Assembly: GCF_963677305.1 (NCBI RefSeq)
Contig: NZ_OY781925.1
Span: 3,128,783-3,192,782, forward strand
Reading direction: 5' to 3'
DNA: 64,000 nucleotides
Source: an uncultured Holophaga sp.
GTDB taxonomy: Bacteria; Acidobacteriota; Holophagae; Holophagales; Holophagaceae
The position numbers and the translations under genes are program-made. Under the pieces are notes generated by a model, which worked only from the letters and a program-made list of their open reading frames with translations, did not search any database and was not told the DNA's origin. Below, piece after piece: positions 8,984-19,900 of the stretch (its first letter is position 1; every line of letters begins with the position of its first letter).

Positions 8984-10993
8984 ATGCCGAAAGCCCTGCC
9001 CTTCAAGCTCGTCTCGCCCTACGCACCCGCGGGGGACCAGCCCGAGGCCATCGCCCAGCTGGTGGCGGGCATCGAAGCCGGAGAGCGCTGCCAGACCCTC
9101 CTGGGCGTGACCGGTTCCGGCAAGACCTTCGCCATGGCCTCCACCATCGCGAGGCTCAACCGCCCCGCCCTCATCTTCGCCCCCAACAAGACCTTGGCGG
9201 CCCAGCTCTTCAGCGAGTTCAAGCAGTTCTTCCCCGAGAACGCCGTCGAGTACTTCGTCAGCTACTACGACTACTACCAGCCCGAGGCCTACGTCCCCGA
9301 GCGGGACCTCTTCATCGAGAAGGACGCCAAGGTCAACGACGAGCTGGAGAAGCTCCGGCTCAATGCCACCCGCTGCCTCCTGGAGCGCCGGGACACCATC
9401 GTGGTGGCCTCCGTGAGCTGCATCTACGGCCTGGGCGACCCCAGCAGCTACCTGAACCTCTCGGTGTCCATGGCCGTGGGCGACACCCTGGACCGCGGGA
9501 TCCTGCTCCGGAATCTCGTAGCCATCCAGTACGCCCGCAACCAGATGAGCTTCGAGCCCGGGGTCTTCCGGGTGCGGGGCGACGTGGTGGAGGTCTACCC
9601 CGCCTACGAGGACGTGGCCTACCGCATCGAACTCTGGGGTGACGAGATCGAGCGCCTCTCCAAGATCGACCCCCTCACGGGCAAGGTGCTGGAGAAGCTG
9701 GACCAGCTCACCATCTGGCCCAAGTCCCACTACGTCACCCCCCAGGACAAGCTGGAGGTGGCCATCCGCCAGATCAAGGCAGAACTGGAGGAGCGGGAGA
9801 ACCAGTACCGATCCGAGGGCCGCATTGTGGAGCTGCAGCGCCTGCACCAGCGCACCATCTACGACATCGAGATGATGAAGGAGATGGGCTACTGCTCGGG
9901 CATCGAGAACTACAGCCGCTTCCTGGACGGCCGCCAGCCCGGCGAGCCGCCTCACACCCTGCTGGACTACTTCCCCGAAGACTTCATCCTCTTCATGGAT
10001 GAGAGCCACGTGGCCACGGGACAGCTCCACGGGATGTACAACGGCGACCGCAGCCGCAAGTCGACCCTCGTGGACTTCGGCTTCCGCCTCCCCGCTGCCC
10101 TGGACAACCGCCCCCTGAAGTTCGAGGAATTCGAGACCCGGGTGAACCAGGTCATCTACGTCAGCGCCACCCCCGGCAACTACGAGCTGGAGCAGTGCGG
10201 GGGCGTGGTGGTGGAACAGGTCGTGCGCCCCACGGGCCTGGTGGACCCCATCGTGGAGGTTCGCCCCGTGGGCAACCAGGTGGACGATCTCCTGGAGGAG
10301 ATCCGGCAGGTGGTGGCACGGGATGAGCGCGTTCTGGTCACGGTGCTCACCAAGAAGCTGGCCGAGCAGCTGACCTCCTACTACCAGGAGCTGGGCGTCA
10401 AGGCCGAGTATCTCCACTCCGAGATCGACACCCTGGAGCGAGTGGAGCTCCTCAAGAACCTCCGCAAGGGGGTCTTCGATGTCCTGGTGGGCATCAACCT
10501 CCTGCGGGAGGGCCTGGACCTTCCGGAGGTCTCCCTGGTGGCCATCCTGGACGCCGACAAGGAGGGCTTCCTCCGCAACCATCGCTCCCTGATCCAGACC
10601 ATCGGCCGTGCCGCCCGCAACGTCCACGGCAAGGCCATCCTCTACGCCGACCGGATGACCGGCTCCCTCAGCACCGCCATCGAGGAGACTGCCCGGCGCC
10701 GGGCCAAGCAGCTGGCCTACAACGAGACCCACGGCATCACCCCCGAGACCGTGAAGCGCAACCTGGACGATGTCATGGGCGAAGCCCTGGCGCGGGAGTT
10801 TGTCAACGTCCCCAAGGTGGACCAAGTCGCCGAGGAGCCCCTGCTCTACCTCAGCGACACCGAGTTCGAGAAGGCCATCGCCAAGCTGGAGAAGGAGATG
10901 CGGGAGCGGGCCACCCGCATGGAGTTCGAAGAGGCCGCCAAGCTGCGGGACCGGATCCAACATGCACGGCGGGAGCGGCTCGTCTCCAGCTGA
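8984..10993 (+). CDS. uvrB: Excinuclease ABC subunit UvrB
   Basis: A 669-residue nucleotide-excision repair helicase that receives damaged DNA from UvrA and recruits UvrC. Walker A (GVTGSGKT) lies at 41-48, and the damage-probing beta-hairpin ([10 protein letters not shown]) is near residue 95. The helicase motif DESH follows, and the C-terminal UVR coiled-coil motif ([12 protein letters not shown]) is near residue 650. The length is standard. The ATG at 8984 opens the conserved [14 protein letters not shown] start. Confidence 0.98.
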   Translation: MPKALPFKLVSPYAPAGDQPEAIAQLVAGIEAGERCQTLLGVTGSGKTFAMASTIARLNRPALIFAPNKTLAAQLFSEFKQFFPENAVEYFVSYYDYYQPEAYVPERDLFIEKDAKVNDELEKLRLNATRCLLERRDTIVVASVSCIYGLGDPSSYLNLSVSMAVGDTLDRGILLRNLVAIQYARNQMSFEPGVFRVRGDVVEVYPAYEDVAYRIELWGDEIERLSKIDPLTGKVLEKLDQLTIWPKSHYVTPQDKLEVAIRQIKAELEERENQYRSEGRIVELQRLHQRTIYDIEMMKEMGYCSGIENYSRFLDGRQPGEPPHTLLDYFPEDFILFMDESHVATGQLHGMYNGDRSRKSTLVDFGFRLPAALDNRPLKFEEFETRVNQVIYVSATPGNYELEQCGGVVVEQVVRPTGLVDPIVEVRPVGNQVDDLLEEIRQVVARDERVLVTVLTKKLAEQLTSYYQELGVKAEYLHSEIDTLERVELLKNLRKGVFDVLVGINLLREGLDLPEVSLVAILDADKEGFLRNHRSLIQTIGRAARNVHGKAILYADRMTGSLSTAIEETARRRAKQLAYNETHGITPETVKRNLDDVMGEALAREFVNVPKVDQVAEEPLLYLSDTEFEKAIAKLEKEMRERATRMEFEEAAKLRDRIQHARRERLVSS

Positions 10994-11023
10994 ACCTGGA
11001 GATAATCGAGGCAAGGAGTACCC

Positions 11024-11866
11024 ATGCCCCGCCCCTCGACCTTCCAGTTCCACATCGATCCCGAGCTCTGCACCCGCTGTGGCCTCTGCGTCTCCGACTG
11101 CCCCGTGCGGATCATCAGCCAGGAGCAGAAGGGCATCCCCTTCGTGGAGGGCCCGAAGGAGAGCCGCTGTATCCACTGTCAGCACTGTCTGGCCGTCTGC
11201 CCCGTGGCCGCCCTTTCCATCGATGGGCTGCAACCTGCCGACAGTCAGCCCACCACGGGCCTCCCCTCCTTCGAAGCCATGGACCACCTGGTTCGGAGCC
11301 GACGCTCCATCCGGCACTACCGGCGCGAGAATGTCGATCCCGCCCTGCTCTCCCGTATCCTGGCAAGCCTGGCCCATGTGCCCACGGGTACCAACGCCCA
11401 GCAGCTCACCTTCAGACTCATTGATGACCTGGGGGTCATGGAGCGCTTCCGTCAGCAGACCATCGAGGCCCTGATCCGCGCCGATGCCGCCGGAGACATC
11501 CCCGACCGCTATGTCGTCCTGCGGAACGCCCACCAGGCCTTCACCAAATACGGTATCGACATCCTCTTCCGGGGTGCCCCCCACCTGCTGGTGGTCTCCG
11601 CCCCGCCCCATGTCTCCACACCCCAGCAGGATGTGGACCTGGCCCTGGCCACCTTCGAGCTCCTGGCTCAGAGTGCGGGGCTTGGCACAGTCTGGTCCGG
11701 TTTCGCTTGCTACGCCCTGGAGACCGCCCCCGAGCTCAAGACCCTCCTGGGCCTGCCCAGGGATCACGCCTACTACGCCATGCCCTTCGGCCTCCCGGCC
11801 GTCCGCCACCCACGCACAGTGCAGCGGGAGCACTCCGCCGAAATCCACCGGGTGGTGCTGTCGTGA
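11024..11866 (+). CDS. Nitroreductase family protein with N-terminal 2x[4Fe-4S] ferredoxin domain
   Basis: A 280-residue fusion. The ferredoxin domain has two cluster motifs: Cys16, 19, 22, 26 and Cys49, 52, 55, 59. From about residue 85 an FMN-binding nitroreductase fold follows (SRRSIRHYRRENV near 92-104). Such fusions move electrons from ferredoxin-type donors to FMN and are common in anaerobes; the substrate is unknown. The start has AAGGAG upstream. Its stop codon overlaps the GTG start of the mechanosensitive channel gene, so the two are translationally coupled. Confidence 0.88.
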   Translation: MPRPSTFQFHIDPELCTRCGLCVSDCPVRIISQEQKGIPFVEGPKESRCIHCQHCLAVCPVAALSIDGLQPADSQPTTGLPSFEAMDHLVRSRRSIRHYRRENVDPALLSRILASLAHVPTGTNAQQLTFRLIDDLGVMERFRQQTIEALIRADAAGDIPDRYVVLRNAHQAFTKYGIDILFRGAPHLLVVSAPPHVSTPQQDVDLALATFELLAQSAGLGTVWSGFACYALETAPELKTLLGLPRDHAYYAMPFGLPAVRHPRTVQREHSAEIHRVVLS

Positions 11867-13737
11867 GACGCGTCCACTGGATCGGCTCCGCGCTCCTTCT
11901 GATCCTGCTTCTCGCGGTCAGCGGCGGACTCTTCTGGACCCGCAGCTCCGGCCCCCCGGCCGGGCTGGTGGCCCGCCTGCGGGGGAGGACCGCCAGCGGC
12001 AAGGCCAAACCCGTCGTCAAGGAACGCACCGTCGAAACCCGCTACCTCCTGGCGACCCGGCAGCTGGGCAGCCAGGCCGGCACCCCGGAGGAGCAGGAAC
12101 TGGCCCGTCAGGCAGAGCGCCTGGCCAATCATGAGCTGACCCTCTCCTTCAACATGGCCATGCGCCGGACCGCCGAGGCCCCGGTGGGGATGTCCGCGGA
12201 GATGAAGGAGCAGACAGCCCTGGTCGACAAAGCCGAAGACGCGGTGGAAGCCGACCAGCGCAGCATCCGGAACCTGGAGAGCCAGCTCGCCCATGCCCTG
12301 GAGACCCGACGCGACGACCTGAACGACCAGCTCGAGGTGGCCAGGGCCCAGTTGGAGCTGGACCAGGACGAGCTGGACAGCGCCCGCGAGGACCTGGATC
12401 GCATGGGAGGTGACTCCAAGGCCCGGATCAAGCGTCTCAAAGAGGCCTACGACGCCATGGAGCGGGAGCCCAGCACCCTCGGTCAGGCCGCCTCCGCCCT
12501 GGCGGCACAGACGGCGGGAGGAGGCCTGCTGGAGCGGATCCGGACCTGGCGCTTCCAGGCCGCCAAGCGCCGGCAGCTTGCCCAGGCCCAGGACGAGATC
12601 CGCGCACGCATCCAGAAGATGGGCGAACGCCGGGACAAGCTCGCCCAGCAGATCAAGGACGAGGCCGCCCAGAAGGCCCAGGCGCGCCATGAGGCCAGGG
12701 ACTTCGCCAAGGGAGGCACCCAGTACGAGGGGACGACCTCGGAAGAGGAGAAGAAGGCCGCCCTGGAGAGCCTCCGGGCCTTTGTCGCCCGCCAACAGCG
12801 CTACACCAGCTTCACCAAGCGCCTGGAGGACTTTCAGGCCCTGGATGAAGTCTACGGCAGCTGGCGTCAGCTGGCGGACACCCAGGCCCGTACCGCACTC
12901 CATGAACTCCTGAAGGTGTTGCTCCGCCTGCTCCTGATCGTCCTGGGCATCTTTGTCCTCCACCGAGCCCTGGAGCGGATCCTCCACACCCTCTCCCGGG
13001 AGAAGCTCCGCGCTGCCACCCTCCAATCCTTCCTCAAACTCGTCATCCTGGTGATCGGGCTGGTGGCCATCCTCCTCACGGTGACCGGAATCCCCAAGCA
13101 GCTCGCCACCTTCCTTGGCATCATCGGTGCGGCCCTGACCCTGGCCCTGCGGAACTTCATCGTCGCCTTCTTCGGCTGGTTCGTGCTGGTGGGCCGGAAC
13201 GGTGTCCGGGTGGGCGACTGGGTGGAGATCAACGGTGTGGGGGGCGAGGTCGTGGAGCTGGGACTTATGCGCACCATCATCATGGAGACCGGAAGCTGGA
13301 ACGAGCTGGGTCACCCCACAGGGCGGAAGGTCTCCTTCATCAACAGCTATGCGGTGGAGCACCACTTCTTCAACTTCTCCACCGCCGGACAGTGGATGTG
13401 GGACGAGCTCCAACTGGTGATCCCCCCGGGCACCGACCCCTACCCCATCATCGATGGCATCCAGAAGCTCGTCACCGAACGGACCGAGGCCAGTGCCCGG
13501 GAGGCCGAGGCGGAGTGGCGCAAGGCCACCACCCGCTACCGGGTGAGGACCTTCTCCACCGTCCCCGGCATCCACGTCATCCCGGGCGCCCTGGGCATCG
13601 AGGTCCGAGTCCGCTACATCACCCGGGCCTTCGACCGCAACAGCACCCGCAAGGCCCTCTACGAAGCCATCCTGGACCTGATGCAGGGTAAGCTCCAGGC
13701 TTGGCATCCCCCCACAGGAAACTCCGGGGCATTGTAA
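11863..13737 (+). CDS. Large MscS-family mechanosensitive channel with coiled-coil region
   Basis: A 624-residue membrane protein. An N-terminal hydrophobic segment (residues about 5-25) is followed by a long charged, heptad-like region (about 75-330), probably periplasmic coiled coil. Membrane segments lie at about 347-367 and 386-408. The pore helix is at about 412-440 (GAALTLALRNFIVAFFGW), followed by the MscS beta domain (VRVGDWVEINGVGGEV) and a C-terminal mixed domain. MscS-type channels release solutes on hypo-osmotic shock. GTG start at 11863 overlaps the previous stop, so longer upstream frames are unnecessary. It resembles the KefA/MscK-like size class more than the small MscS. Confidence 0.88.
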   Translation: MRRVHWIGSALLLILLLAVSGGLFWTRSSGPPAGLVARLRGRTASGKAKPVVKERTVETRYLLATRQLGSQAGTPEEQELARQAERLANHELTLSFNMAMRRTAEAPVGMSAEMKEQTALVDKAEDAVEADQRSIRNLESQLAHALETRRDDLNDQLEVARAQLELDQDELDSAREDLDRMGGDSKARIKRLKEAYDAMEREPSTLGQAASALAAQTAGGGLLERIRTWRFQAAKRRQLAQAQDEIRARIQKMGERRDKLAQQIKDEAAQKAQARHEARDFAKGGTQYEGTTSEEEKKAALESLRAFVARQQRYTSFTKRLEDFQALDEVYGSWRQLADTQARTALHELLKVLLRLLLIVLGIFVLHRALERILHTLSREKLRAATLQSFLKLVILVIGLVAILLTVTGIPKQLATFLGIIGAALTLALRNFIVAFFGWFVLVGRNGVRVGDWVEINGVGGEVVELGLMRTIIMETGSWNELGHPTGRKVSFINSYAVEHHFFNFSTAGQWMWDELQLVIPPGTDPYPIIDGIQKLVTERTEASAREAEAEWRKATTRYRVRTFSTVPGIHVIPGALGIEVRVRYITRAFDRNSTRKALYEAILDLMQGKLQAWHPPTGNSGAL

Positions 13738-13778
13738 AGCATCTCACTTGTCATTAGGATTCCCGGAGGGGTTTCTCC

Positions 13779-14147
13779 TTGCACCGCCTGCTCTCCGTCC
13801 TCGCCCTGCTGATGCTGATCCTTGCCGGATCGGCTCATGCGGTGCAGCTGGATCCCGAGATCCCTGTGAAGACCTGCTGCTGCGGTGGAGGCTGCGGCTG
13901 TGGCATGCCCACCCGGGCACCGGCACGGGGTCCCGCAGCCCCGGACCAGAGCAGTCTGGCGGTCCCTTCAGCACCCACCCAGGAGGCGCCCGCAGCGGCT
14001 GAAGCCTCCACCCGCACCCACCCCTGTCCGGAGCGGCTCTGCACAGGCTTTCCCGAAAGCTCCCCCTCGGCGGCCCTGTCGGAGCAGCCCCGCGGAGCCG
14101 AGTCCCCCCCTGACCGGCAGGCCACCCTCTCCTGCTTCCGGATCTGA
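13779..14147 (+). CDS. Exported Cys-rich small protein at head of metal-efflux cluster
   Basis: A 122-residue protein with a TTG start behind a strong GGAGGGG site. A signal peptide (residues 1-21, ending GSAHA) is followed by the dense cysteine run CCCGGGCGCGM at about residues 33-43, then an Ala/Pro/Ser-rich tail with two further cysteines before a last CFRI. I do not recognise a family. The export signal, the Cys cluster and its place ahead of TolC-like, CusB and CusA genes suggest periplasmic metal binding or sensing. The tail composition is low-complexity. The gene is probably real because of the signal peptide and ribosome-binding site. Confidence 0.6.
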   Translation: MHRLLSVLALLMLILAGSAHAVQLDPEIPVKTCCCGGGCGCGMPTRAPARGPAAPDQSSLAVPSAPTQEAPAAAEASTRTHPCPERLCTGFPESSPSAALSEQPRGAESPPDRQATLSCFRI

Positions 14148-14201
14148 TAGGCTCAGCGTCCCCCGACGTCACTGACCCTTTTCACCATCCGGAGCCTTGC
14201 C

Positions 14202-15593
14202 ATGCCTACATCCCGGCGCAGGGTCCTGTATCTGGGGCTGTCCGCAGCCATCCCGGTCCTGGCCTCGCCCTCCCCCGCCTCCCCAGCTCCCCATCCCGAC
14301 CCGGTCCTGGACAGCCTCATCCAGGAGACCCTGGATCGGAATCCTGACCTCGCCCGCAGCCATGCGCTCGACTTGGCGGAGCGCGAGCGCATCCCCCAGG
14401 CCCGGGCCCTGCCTGATCCGACCCTCGCCCTGGGCCTCCAGAACGACGGCTTCAAGTCCATTCAGGTCGGGAAGATGAGCTCCAGCTACTACCAGATCAT
14501 GGTCACCCAGCCCCTGCCCTGGCCGGGCAAGCGGGACCTGAAGGCCGATATCGCCCGACTGGGGGCCGAAGGCCAGGCCGCCGCCACGGACCGCACCCGC
14601 CTCACCCTGATCGCCGACCTCAAACGGGCCTACTATGGCCTGCTCCTCGTCCGGGGCCAGCAGGAGCTGCTCCGCCAGCAGCAGCAGCTCTGGGATCGGG
14701 CCGCCGAGATCACCCGGGTCCGATACGAGGTGGGCCAGGGCACCCAGGCGGACCTGCTCCGGGCCCAGGTGGAGCAGAACCGTCTCAAACAGGCCGCAGT
14801 GGGCCTGGAGGGCGAAGCCTGGTCCAGGCTCACCCAGCTCAATCGCCTGCGGGCCCTCCCCCCTGAGACCCCCCTGGCCACCCCCAGCCACTTGGTGGAC
14901 CTGCAACCGGAACCCCGCGGCATCGACTGGGTGGCCAGGGCAGAAAGCGAGAGCCCTGAGCTCCAGGAGGCCCGCCTCGCCGCCCGCCAGGCCGGCCGCA
15001 GCCTGGATCTCGCCAAGCGGAACCGCTTCCCGGATATGGCCGTGACGGCTGGCTATATGCCCCGTGGCTCCCTGGATCCCATGTGGCAGGTGGGCTTCTC
15101 ACTCTCCATCCCCCTCTGGTCCGGACAGAAGCAGCATCGGGCCATCGCCGAGCAGGAGCGGCGCCACCAGGCCGGCACCGCGGGGGTGGAGAGTCTCCGC
15201 CAGACCCTCTCCCAGCGCATCCGGGAGCGGGAGGCCCAGCTGGAGAGCGCCCGCAGCAGCCTGAAGATCTTCCGCGAGGGTCTCCTGATCCAGGATGAAG
15301 CCAGCTATCAGGCGGCCCTGGCCCAGTACCAGTCTGGTCGGAGCCCCTTCCTGGGGGTCCTGGAGGCCCTCAACGGCTGGATCGCCGATCAGGGCGCCCT
15401 CCTCCAGACCCTGGCCCAGGTTCTCGCCCTCCAGATCGCCCAGGAGGAGTTCAATCTCAACGGCACCCCCTCCATCACCGCCCCTTCCCTGAGACCCGCC
15501 GCGATGGGCATGGGCGGCTCCTCATCCACCTCCTCCGCCAAGCCTGCCGCTTCTCCTGCCGGAGAGAGCGCTTCGGGCATGGCCGCCATGTAA
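14202..15593 (+). CDS. TolC-family outer-membrane efflux protein (CusC/CzcC-like)
   Basis: A 463-residue outer-membrane factor that forms the exit duct of a tripartite metal pump. There is an N-terminal signal peptide (VLYLGLSAAIPVLASPSPA), and two long helical repeats typical of the OEP family carry RARALPDPTLALG-like and LDLAKRNRFPDMAV segments. It has a low-complexity C-terminal tail rich in Met, Ser and Ala. The ATG at 14202 is 54 bp after the Cys-rich gene; the next gene, the CusB-like adaptor, starts 12 bp downstream. The three RND components are arranged in order C-B-A, which supports the pump assignment. Confidence 0.9.
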   Translation: MPTSRRRVLYLGLSAAIPVLASPSPASPAPHPDPVLDSLIQETLDRNPDLARSHALDLAERERIPQARALPDPTLALGLQNDGFKSIQVGKMSSSYYQIMVTQPLPWPGKRDLKADIARLGAEGQAAATDRTRLTLIADLKRAYYGLLLVRGQQELLRQQQQLWDRAAEITRVRYEVGQGTQADLLRAQVEQNRLKQAAVGLEGEAWSRLTQLNRLRALPPETPLATPSHLVDLQPEPRGIDWVARAESESPELQEARLAARQAGRSLDLAKRNRFPDMAVTAGYMPRGSLDPMWQVGFSLSIPLWSGQKQHRAIAEQERRHQAGTAGVESLRQTLSQRIREREAQLESARSSLKIFREGLLIQDEASYQAALAQYQSGRSPFLGVLEALNGWIADQGALLQTLAQVLALQIAQEEFNLNGTPSITAPSLRPAAMGMGGSSSTSSAKPAASPAGESASGMAAM

Positions 15594-15605
15594 GCGGAGT
15601 CCCTC

Positions 15606-16904
15606 ATGCGCGAACCCTCCACCAAGCCTCACAGACTCCGCGGCCTGGGGCTCCTGGCCCTGGGCCTCGTGGTCGGCATCGGGGGCACCTGGTTGGCCCG
15701 CCGCCCCTCCCCGACGCCATCCCCGGCCACCCCTCCGCCCCAGGAGGCCCCCAAGAAGACCATGTACCAATGTCCGATGCACCCGCAGATCATCCAGGAC
15801 CACCCCGGCACCTGCCCCATCTGCGGCATGGACCTGGTCCCCATGGAGGCAGGAGGCCATGAGGAAAGCGGGCATCCACACAGCCATGAGCTGCCCGAGG
15901 GCCATGCAGGTATCACCATCGACCCCCAGCGCCAACAGCTCATCGGCCTTCGGACCGAGGCGGCCATCGAGGCTCCCCTGGGGGGAGGCCTCCGCGCCAC
16001 CGGCAAGGTGACCGCGGATGAGACCCGGGTGCGGAAGGTCAACGTCAAGGTCGAGGGCTTCGTCGAGAAGCTCTACGTGGCCTACACAGGCATGGCCGTG
16101 ACTCGCGGAGCCCCCCTCTTCAGCTACTACAGCCCGGAGTTCGTGAGCGCCCAGGAGGAGTATCTGCTCGCCCTGAAGACCCGGAAGGCCCTGGCTTCCG
16201 GCAGTCTGCAGGGCAGCGGATCCGATCTCCTGGAAGCTGCCCGCCGCCGACTCACCCTGTGGGATGTCCCGGCGGACACCATCCATCGCCTGGAGGAGAC
16301 CGGCCAGGTCCAGCGGGCCCTGGTGCTGCGCTCTCCCATCGCGGGGGTGGTCACCGCCAAGAACGTCGTCGAGGGAGCCCGCCTGACCCCGGCCGAGCTC
16401 CCCTTCGAGATCACCGATCTCAGCCGAGTCTGGGTCATGGCCGACATCTACGACACGGAGCTCTCCCGCGTGAAGATCGGCACCCCAGCCGAAGTGAGCC
16501 TGGGGGCCTACCCCGGACGAAGCTTCAGAGGCCGGGTGGCCTTCATCGATCCCGTCATGAATCCGGCCACCCGGACTGCAAGGGTCCGGATAGAGGTCCC
16601 CAATCCGAAGGGAGAGCTGAAGCCGGAGATGTTCGGAGACGTGACCCTGGAGACCGGCACCCGCAAGGCCCTGACCGTCCCCCTGGATGCCGTGCTGGAC
16701 GCCGGTCAGTCCAAGGTGGTCTTCGTGGCCCTCGGCGAGGGGCACTTCGAGCCGCGGAAGGTCACGGTGGGCGCAACAGGGGGGGAACGCATCGAAATCA
16801 CCTCGGGGCTTAAGCCCGGGGAAGAGGTGGTGGTCCGGGCCAACTTCCTGGTGGACTCGGAGTCCCGCCTGAAGGCCGCCCTCGCCCAGATGCAGGGGAA
16901 CTGA
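15606..16904 (+). CDS. cusB: RND efflux periplasmic adaptor subunit, CusB-type
   Basis: A 432-residue membrane-fusion protein that bridges the RND pump and the outer-membrane duct. The N-terminal anchor is at about 12-30. A heavy-metal-binding domain then spans about 53-80 (YQCPMHP and CPICGMDLVPM), with Cys56, His59, Cys70 and Cys73. A barrel-sandwich/lipoyl region (ETRVRKVNVKVEGFVEKLYV) and beta-barrel domain follow. This Cys/Met domain is typical of copper/silver adaptors, which favours Cu(I)/Ag(I) over Zn/Co/Cd, but that is inference. It sits 12 bp after the TolC-like gene and ends 1 bp before cusA. Confidence 0.93.
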   Translation: MREPSTKPHRLRGLGLLALGLVVGIGGTWLARRPSPTPSPATPPPQEAPKKTMYQCPMHPQIIQDHPGTCPICGMDLVPMEAGGHEESGHPHSHELPEGHAGITIDPQRQQLIGLRTEAAIEAPLGGGLRATGKVTADETRVRKVNVKVEGFVEKLYVAYTGMAVTRGAPLFSYYSPEFVSAQEEYLLALKTRKALASGSLQGSGSDLLEAARRRLTLWDVPADTIHRLEETGQVQRALVLRSPIAGVVTAKNVVEGARLTPAELPFEITDLSRVWVMADIYDTELSRVKIGTPAEVSLGAYPGRSFRGRVAFIDPVMNPATRTARVRIEVPNPKGELKPEMFGDVTLETGTRKALTVPLDAVLDAGQSKVVFVALGEGHFEPRKVTVGATGGERIEITSGLKPGEEVVVRANFLVDSESRLKAALAQMQGN

Positions 16905-16905
16905 A

Positions 16906-19900
16906 ATGAGCGGACCGACCTCGTACGATCCCGATCGGCCGACCTTTCTCCAGCGCGTCATCCGCTTTTCGGCGGAGCACCGCTGGCTGGTCATCGCCGC
17001 CTCCCTGGCCCTGCTCGCCTTCTCCTTCTGGACCATGCGGCGCATGCCCCTGGACGCCCTGCCGGACCTGAGCGACACCCAGGTGATCGTCTACACCAAG
17101 TGGGACCGCAGCCCCGACCTGGTGGAGGATCAGGTCACCTACCCCATCGTCACCAGCCTCCTGGGCGCACCAAAGGTCAAGGCCGTCCGGGGCCTCTCGG
17201 ACTTCGGCTACTCCTACGTCTACGTCATCTTTGAGGACGGCACCGACATCTACTGGGCCCGCAGTCGCGTGCTGGAGTACCTCTCCAAGATCGGCAACAC
17301 CCTGCCCCAGGGGGTCCAGCCGACCCTCGGACCGGATGCCACCTCCGTGGGCTGGGTCTACCAGTACGCCCTGGTGGACCACAGTGGGCGCCACAGCTCT
17401 GATGAACTGCGCTCACTCCAGGACTGGTATCTGCGCTACGGCCTGCAGAGCGTGCCCGGCGTGGCGGAGGTGGCCACCGTGGGCGGCCAGGTCCGGCAGT
17501 TCCAGGTCCAAGTGGATCCCGTCAAGCTGGCGGCCTACCGCATCCCCATGGAGGCCGTCATCATGGCGGTCAAGGGCGCCAACAGCGAGGTGGGCGGCCG
17601 GGTGGTGGAGTACAGCGGTCGGGAATACATGGTCCGGGGCCGTGGCTACGTCAAACGCACCCAGGACCTGGAGCAGGCTGCGCTCAAGGCCGCCGATGGC
17701 ACCCCGGTGAAGCTCTCGGAGGTGGCCACGGTGACCCTGGGCCCGGAGATGCGCCGGGGGATCACCGACCTCGATGGCATCGGGGACGCCCCCAGCGGCA
17801 TCGTGATCATGCGCCAGGGAGAGAACGCCCTCAAGGTGATCCAGGGGGTGAAGGCCCGGCTGGCGGAGCTGAAGAAGGGGCTCCCCGAAGGGGTGGAACT
17901 GGTCCCGGTCTACGACCGCTCCGAGCTCATCGAGCGGGCCATCGGCACGGTGAAGCACAAGCTCATCGAGGAGATGATCATCGTCGCCCTGGTGATCCTG
18001 GTCTTCCTCTGGCACATTCCCTCCTCCATCGTGCCCATCGTGACCATCCCCGCCAGCGTGGCCCTGGCCTTCATCCCGATGTACGCCATGGGGCAGAACG
18101 CCAACCTCATGAGTCTGGCGGGTATCGCCATCTCCATCGGCGTCCTGGTGGACGGGGCCATCGTGGAGGTGGAGAACGCCTACAAGCGCATCGAAGGCTG
18201 GATGGCCTCGGGACGCCCCGGCAGCTTCCACCAGGTGCGCCTCGCCGCCCTGATGGAGGTGGGGCCTTCCGTCTTCTTCTCCCTGCTGGTGGTGGCGGTG
18301 AGCTTCATGCCCATCTTCACCCTGGTGGACCAGGAGGGGCGCCTCTTCAAGCCCCTGGCCTACTCCAAGAACCTGGCCATGGCCATCGCCGCGGTCCTGG
18401 CCCTGACCCTGGATCCGGCTCTCCGCATGATCTTCGCCCGGGTGGAGCCCTTCCGCTTCCGCCCCCGCTGGCTGGCCTGGACCTTCACCCAGGTGGCCGT
18501 CGGCAAATACTACGCCGAAGAGAAGCACCCCATCAGTGTCCTCCTCCACCGGCTCTATGAGCGCCCCTGCCGCTTCGTTCTCCGCCACGCCAAGGCCACC
18601 CTGGTGGTGGCCGCCCTCCTGGTGGCCGCCACGGTCCCGGCCTTCATGGCCCTGGGCAGCGAGTTCATGCCCCCCCTCAACGAGGGGACCCTCCTCTACA
18701 TGCCCTCCACCCTGCCCGGCCTGAGCGGGACCGAGGCTCAGCGCATCCTCCAGGTGCAGGACCGGCTGATCCGCACCGTCCCGGAGGTCGCGCGGGTCTT
18801 CGGCAAGGCGGGCCGGGCCGATACCGCCACGGACCCCGCCCCCTTCGCCATGATGGAGACGGTCATCGTCCTCAAACCCGAGAACCATTGGCGGGAGCGG
18901 CCCCGCTGGTACTCCTCCTGGGCTCCGGACTTCCTGAAGGCGATCCTCCGCCCCTTCTGGAGGGACCGCATCACCCAGGAGGACATCGTGGCGGACCTGG
19001 ACAGGGCCGTCAGGCTCCCGGCCATCCCCAACGCCTGGACCATGCCCATCAAGGCCCGCCTGGACATGCTCAGCACCGGCATCCGCACCCCGGTGGGGCT
19101 GAAGGTGAACGGCAGCGACCTGGAGAGTATCCAGAAAGTCGCCGTGGAGGCCGAGCGGATCCTGCAGGGGGTCCCCGGCACCCGGAGTGCCTTCGCCGAG
19201 CGCACGGCCCAGGGCTACTTCCTGGACTTCGTCCTGAAGCGCGACGCACTGGCCCGCTATGGGCTCAGCGTCGACCAGGCCAACCTCCTGGTGATGACGG
19301 CCATCGGCGGGGACAACCAGAGCACCGTCTATGACGGGCGTGCCCGCTACCCCGTCAACGTCCGCTATGCCCGGGACTTCCGCGAGAGCCCCGAGGCCCT
19401 GGCGAGGGTCCTCGTTCCCACCCCCGGCGGCGCCATGATCCCCATCTCGGAGATCGCGGACATCCGCTGGGACCTGGGTCCCGCCATGATCCGGGACGAG
19501 AACGGCCAGCTGAACGGCTATGTACTCCTGGACTTCGACACCTCCAAGGTGGATGTGGGCACCTACGTCCAGCACGCCAAGGCCGCCCTGGACCATGAGC
19601 TCAAGCTGCCCCCTGGCACCAGCCTCACCTGGTCAGGGCAGTTCGAGAACATGCTCCGGGTGAAGGAGCGGCTCAAGGTGATCCTGCCCATCACCCTCCT
19701 GCTGATCTTCGCTCTGCTCTACGCCAACACCCGCCACGCGTTCAAGGCCGCCATCGTCATGCTGGCCGTCCCCTTCAGCGCCGTGGGGGCCTTCTGGCTC
19801 CTCTGGTTCCTGGGCTACCACATGAGCATCGCCGTCTGGGTGGGGCTCATCGCCCTCATGGGGCTTGATGCCGAGACCGGCGTCTTCATGCTCCTCTTCC

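Noticed and set aside
7661-11848. Very long minus-strand open frame of about 1395 codons.
   Set aside because: It lies antisense to fabF, the DUF481 gene, uvrB and the nitroreductase, all of which have clear family motifs. GC-rich DNA leaves such shadow frames open.
13732-13760. TTGTAA-N17-TAGGAT promoter-like pair before the Cys-rich gene.
   Set aside because: The predicted start would cut into the ribosome-binding site at about 13765-13770, so it is uncertain.
17413-19596. 727-codon minus-strand open frame opposite cusA.
   Set aside because: The composition is His/Gly/Glu repeat-like, typical of a GC-rich antisense frame. CusA motifs are intact on the plus strand.
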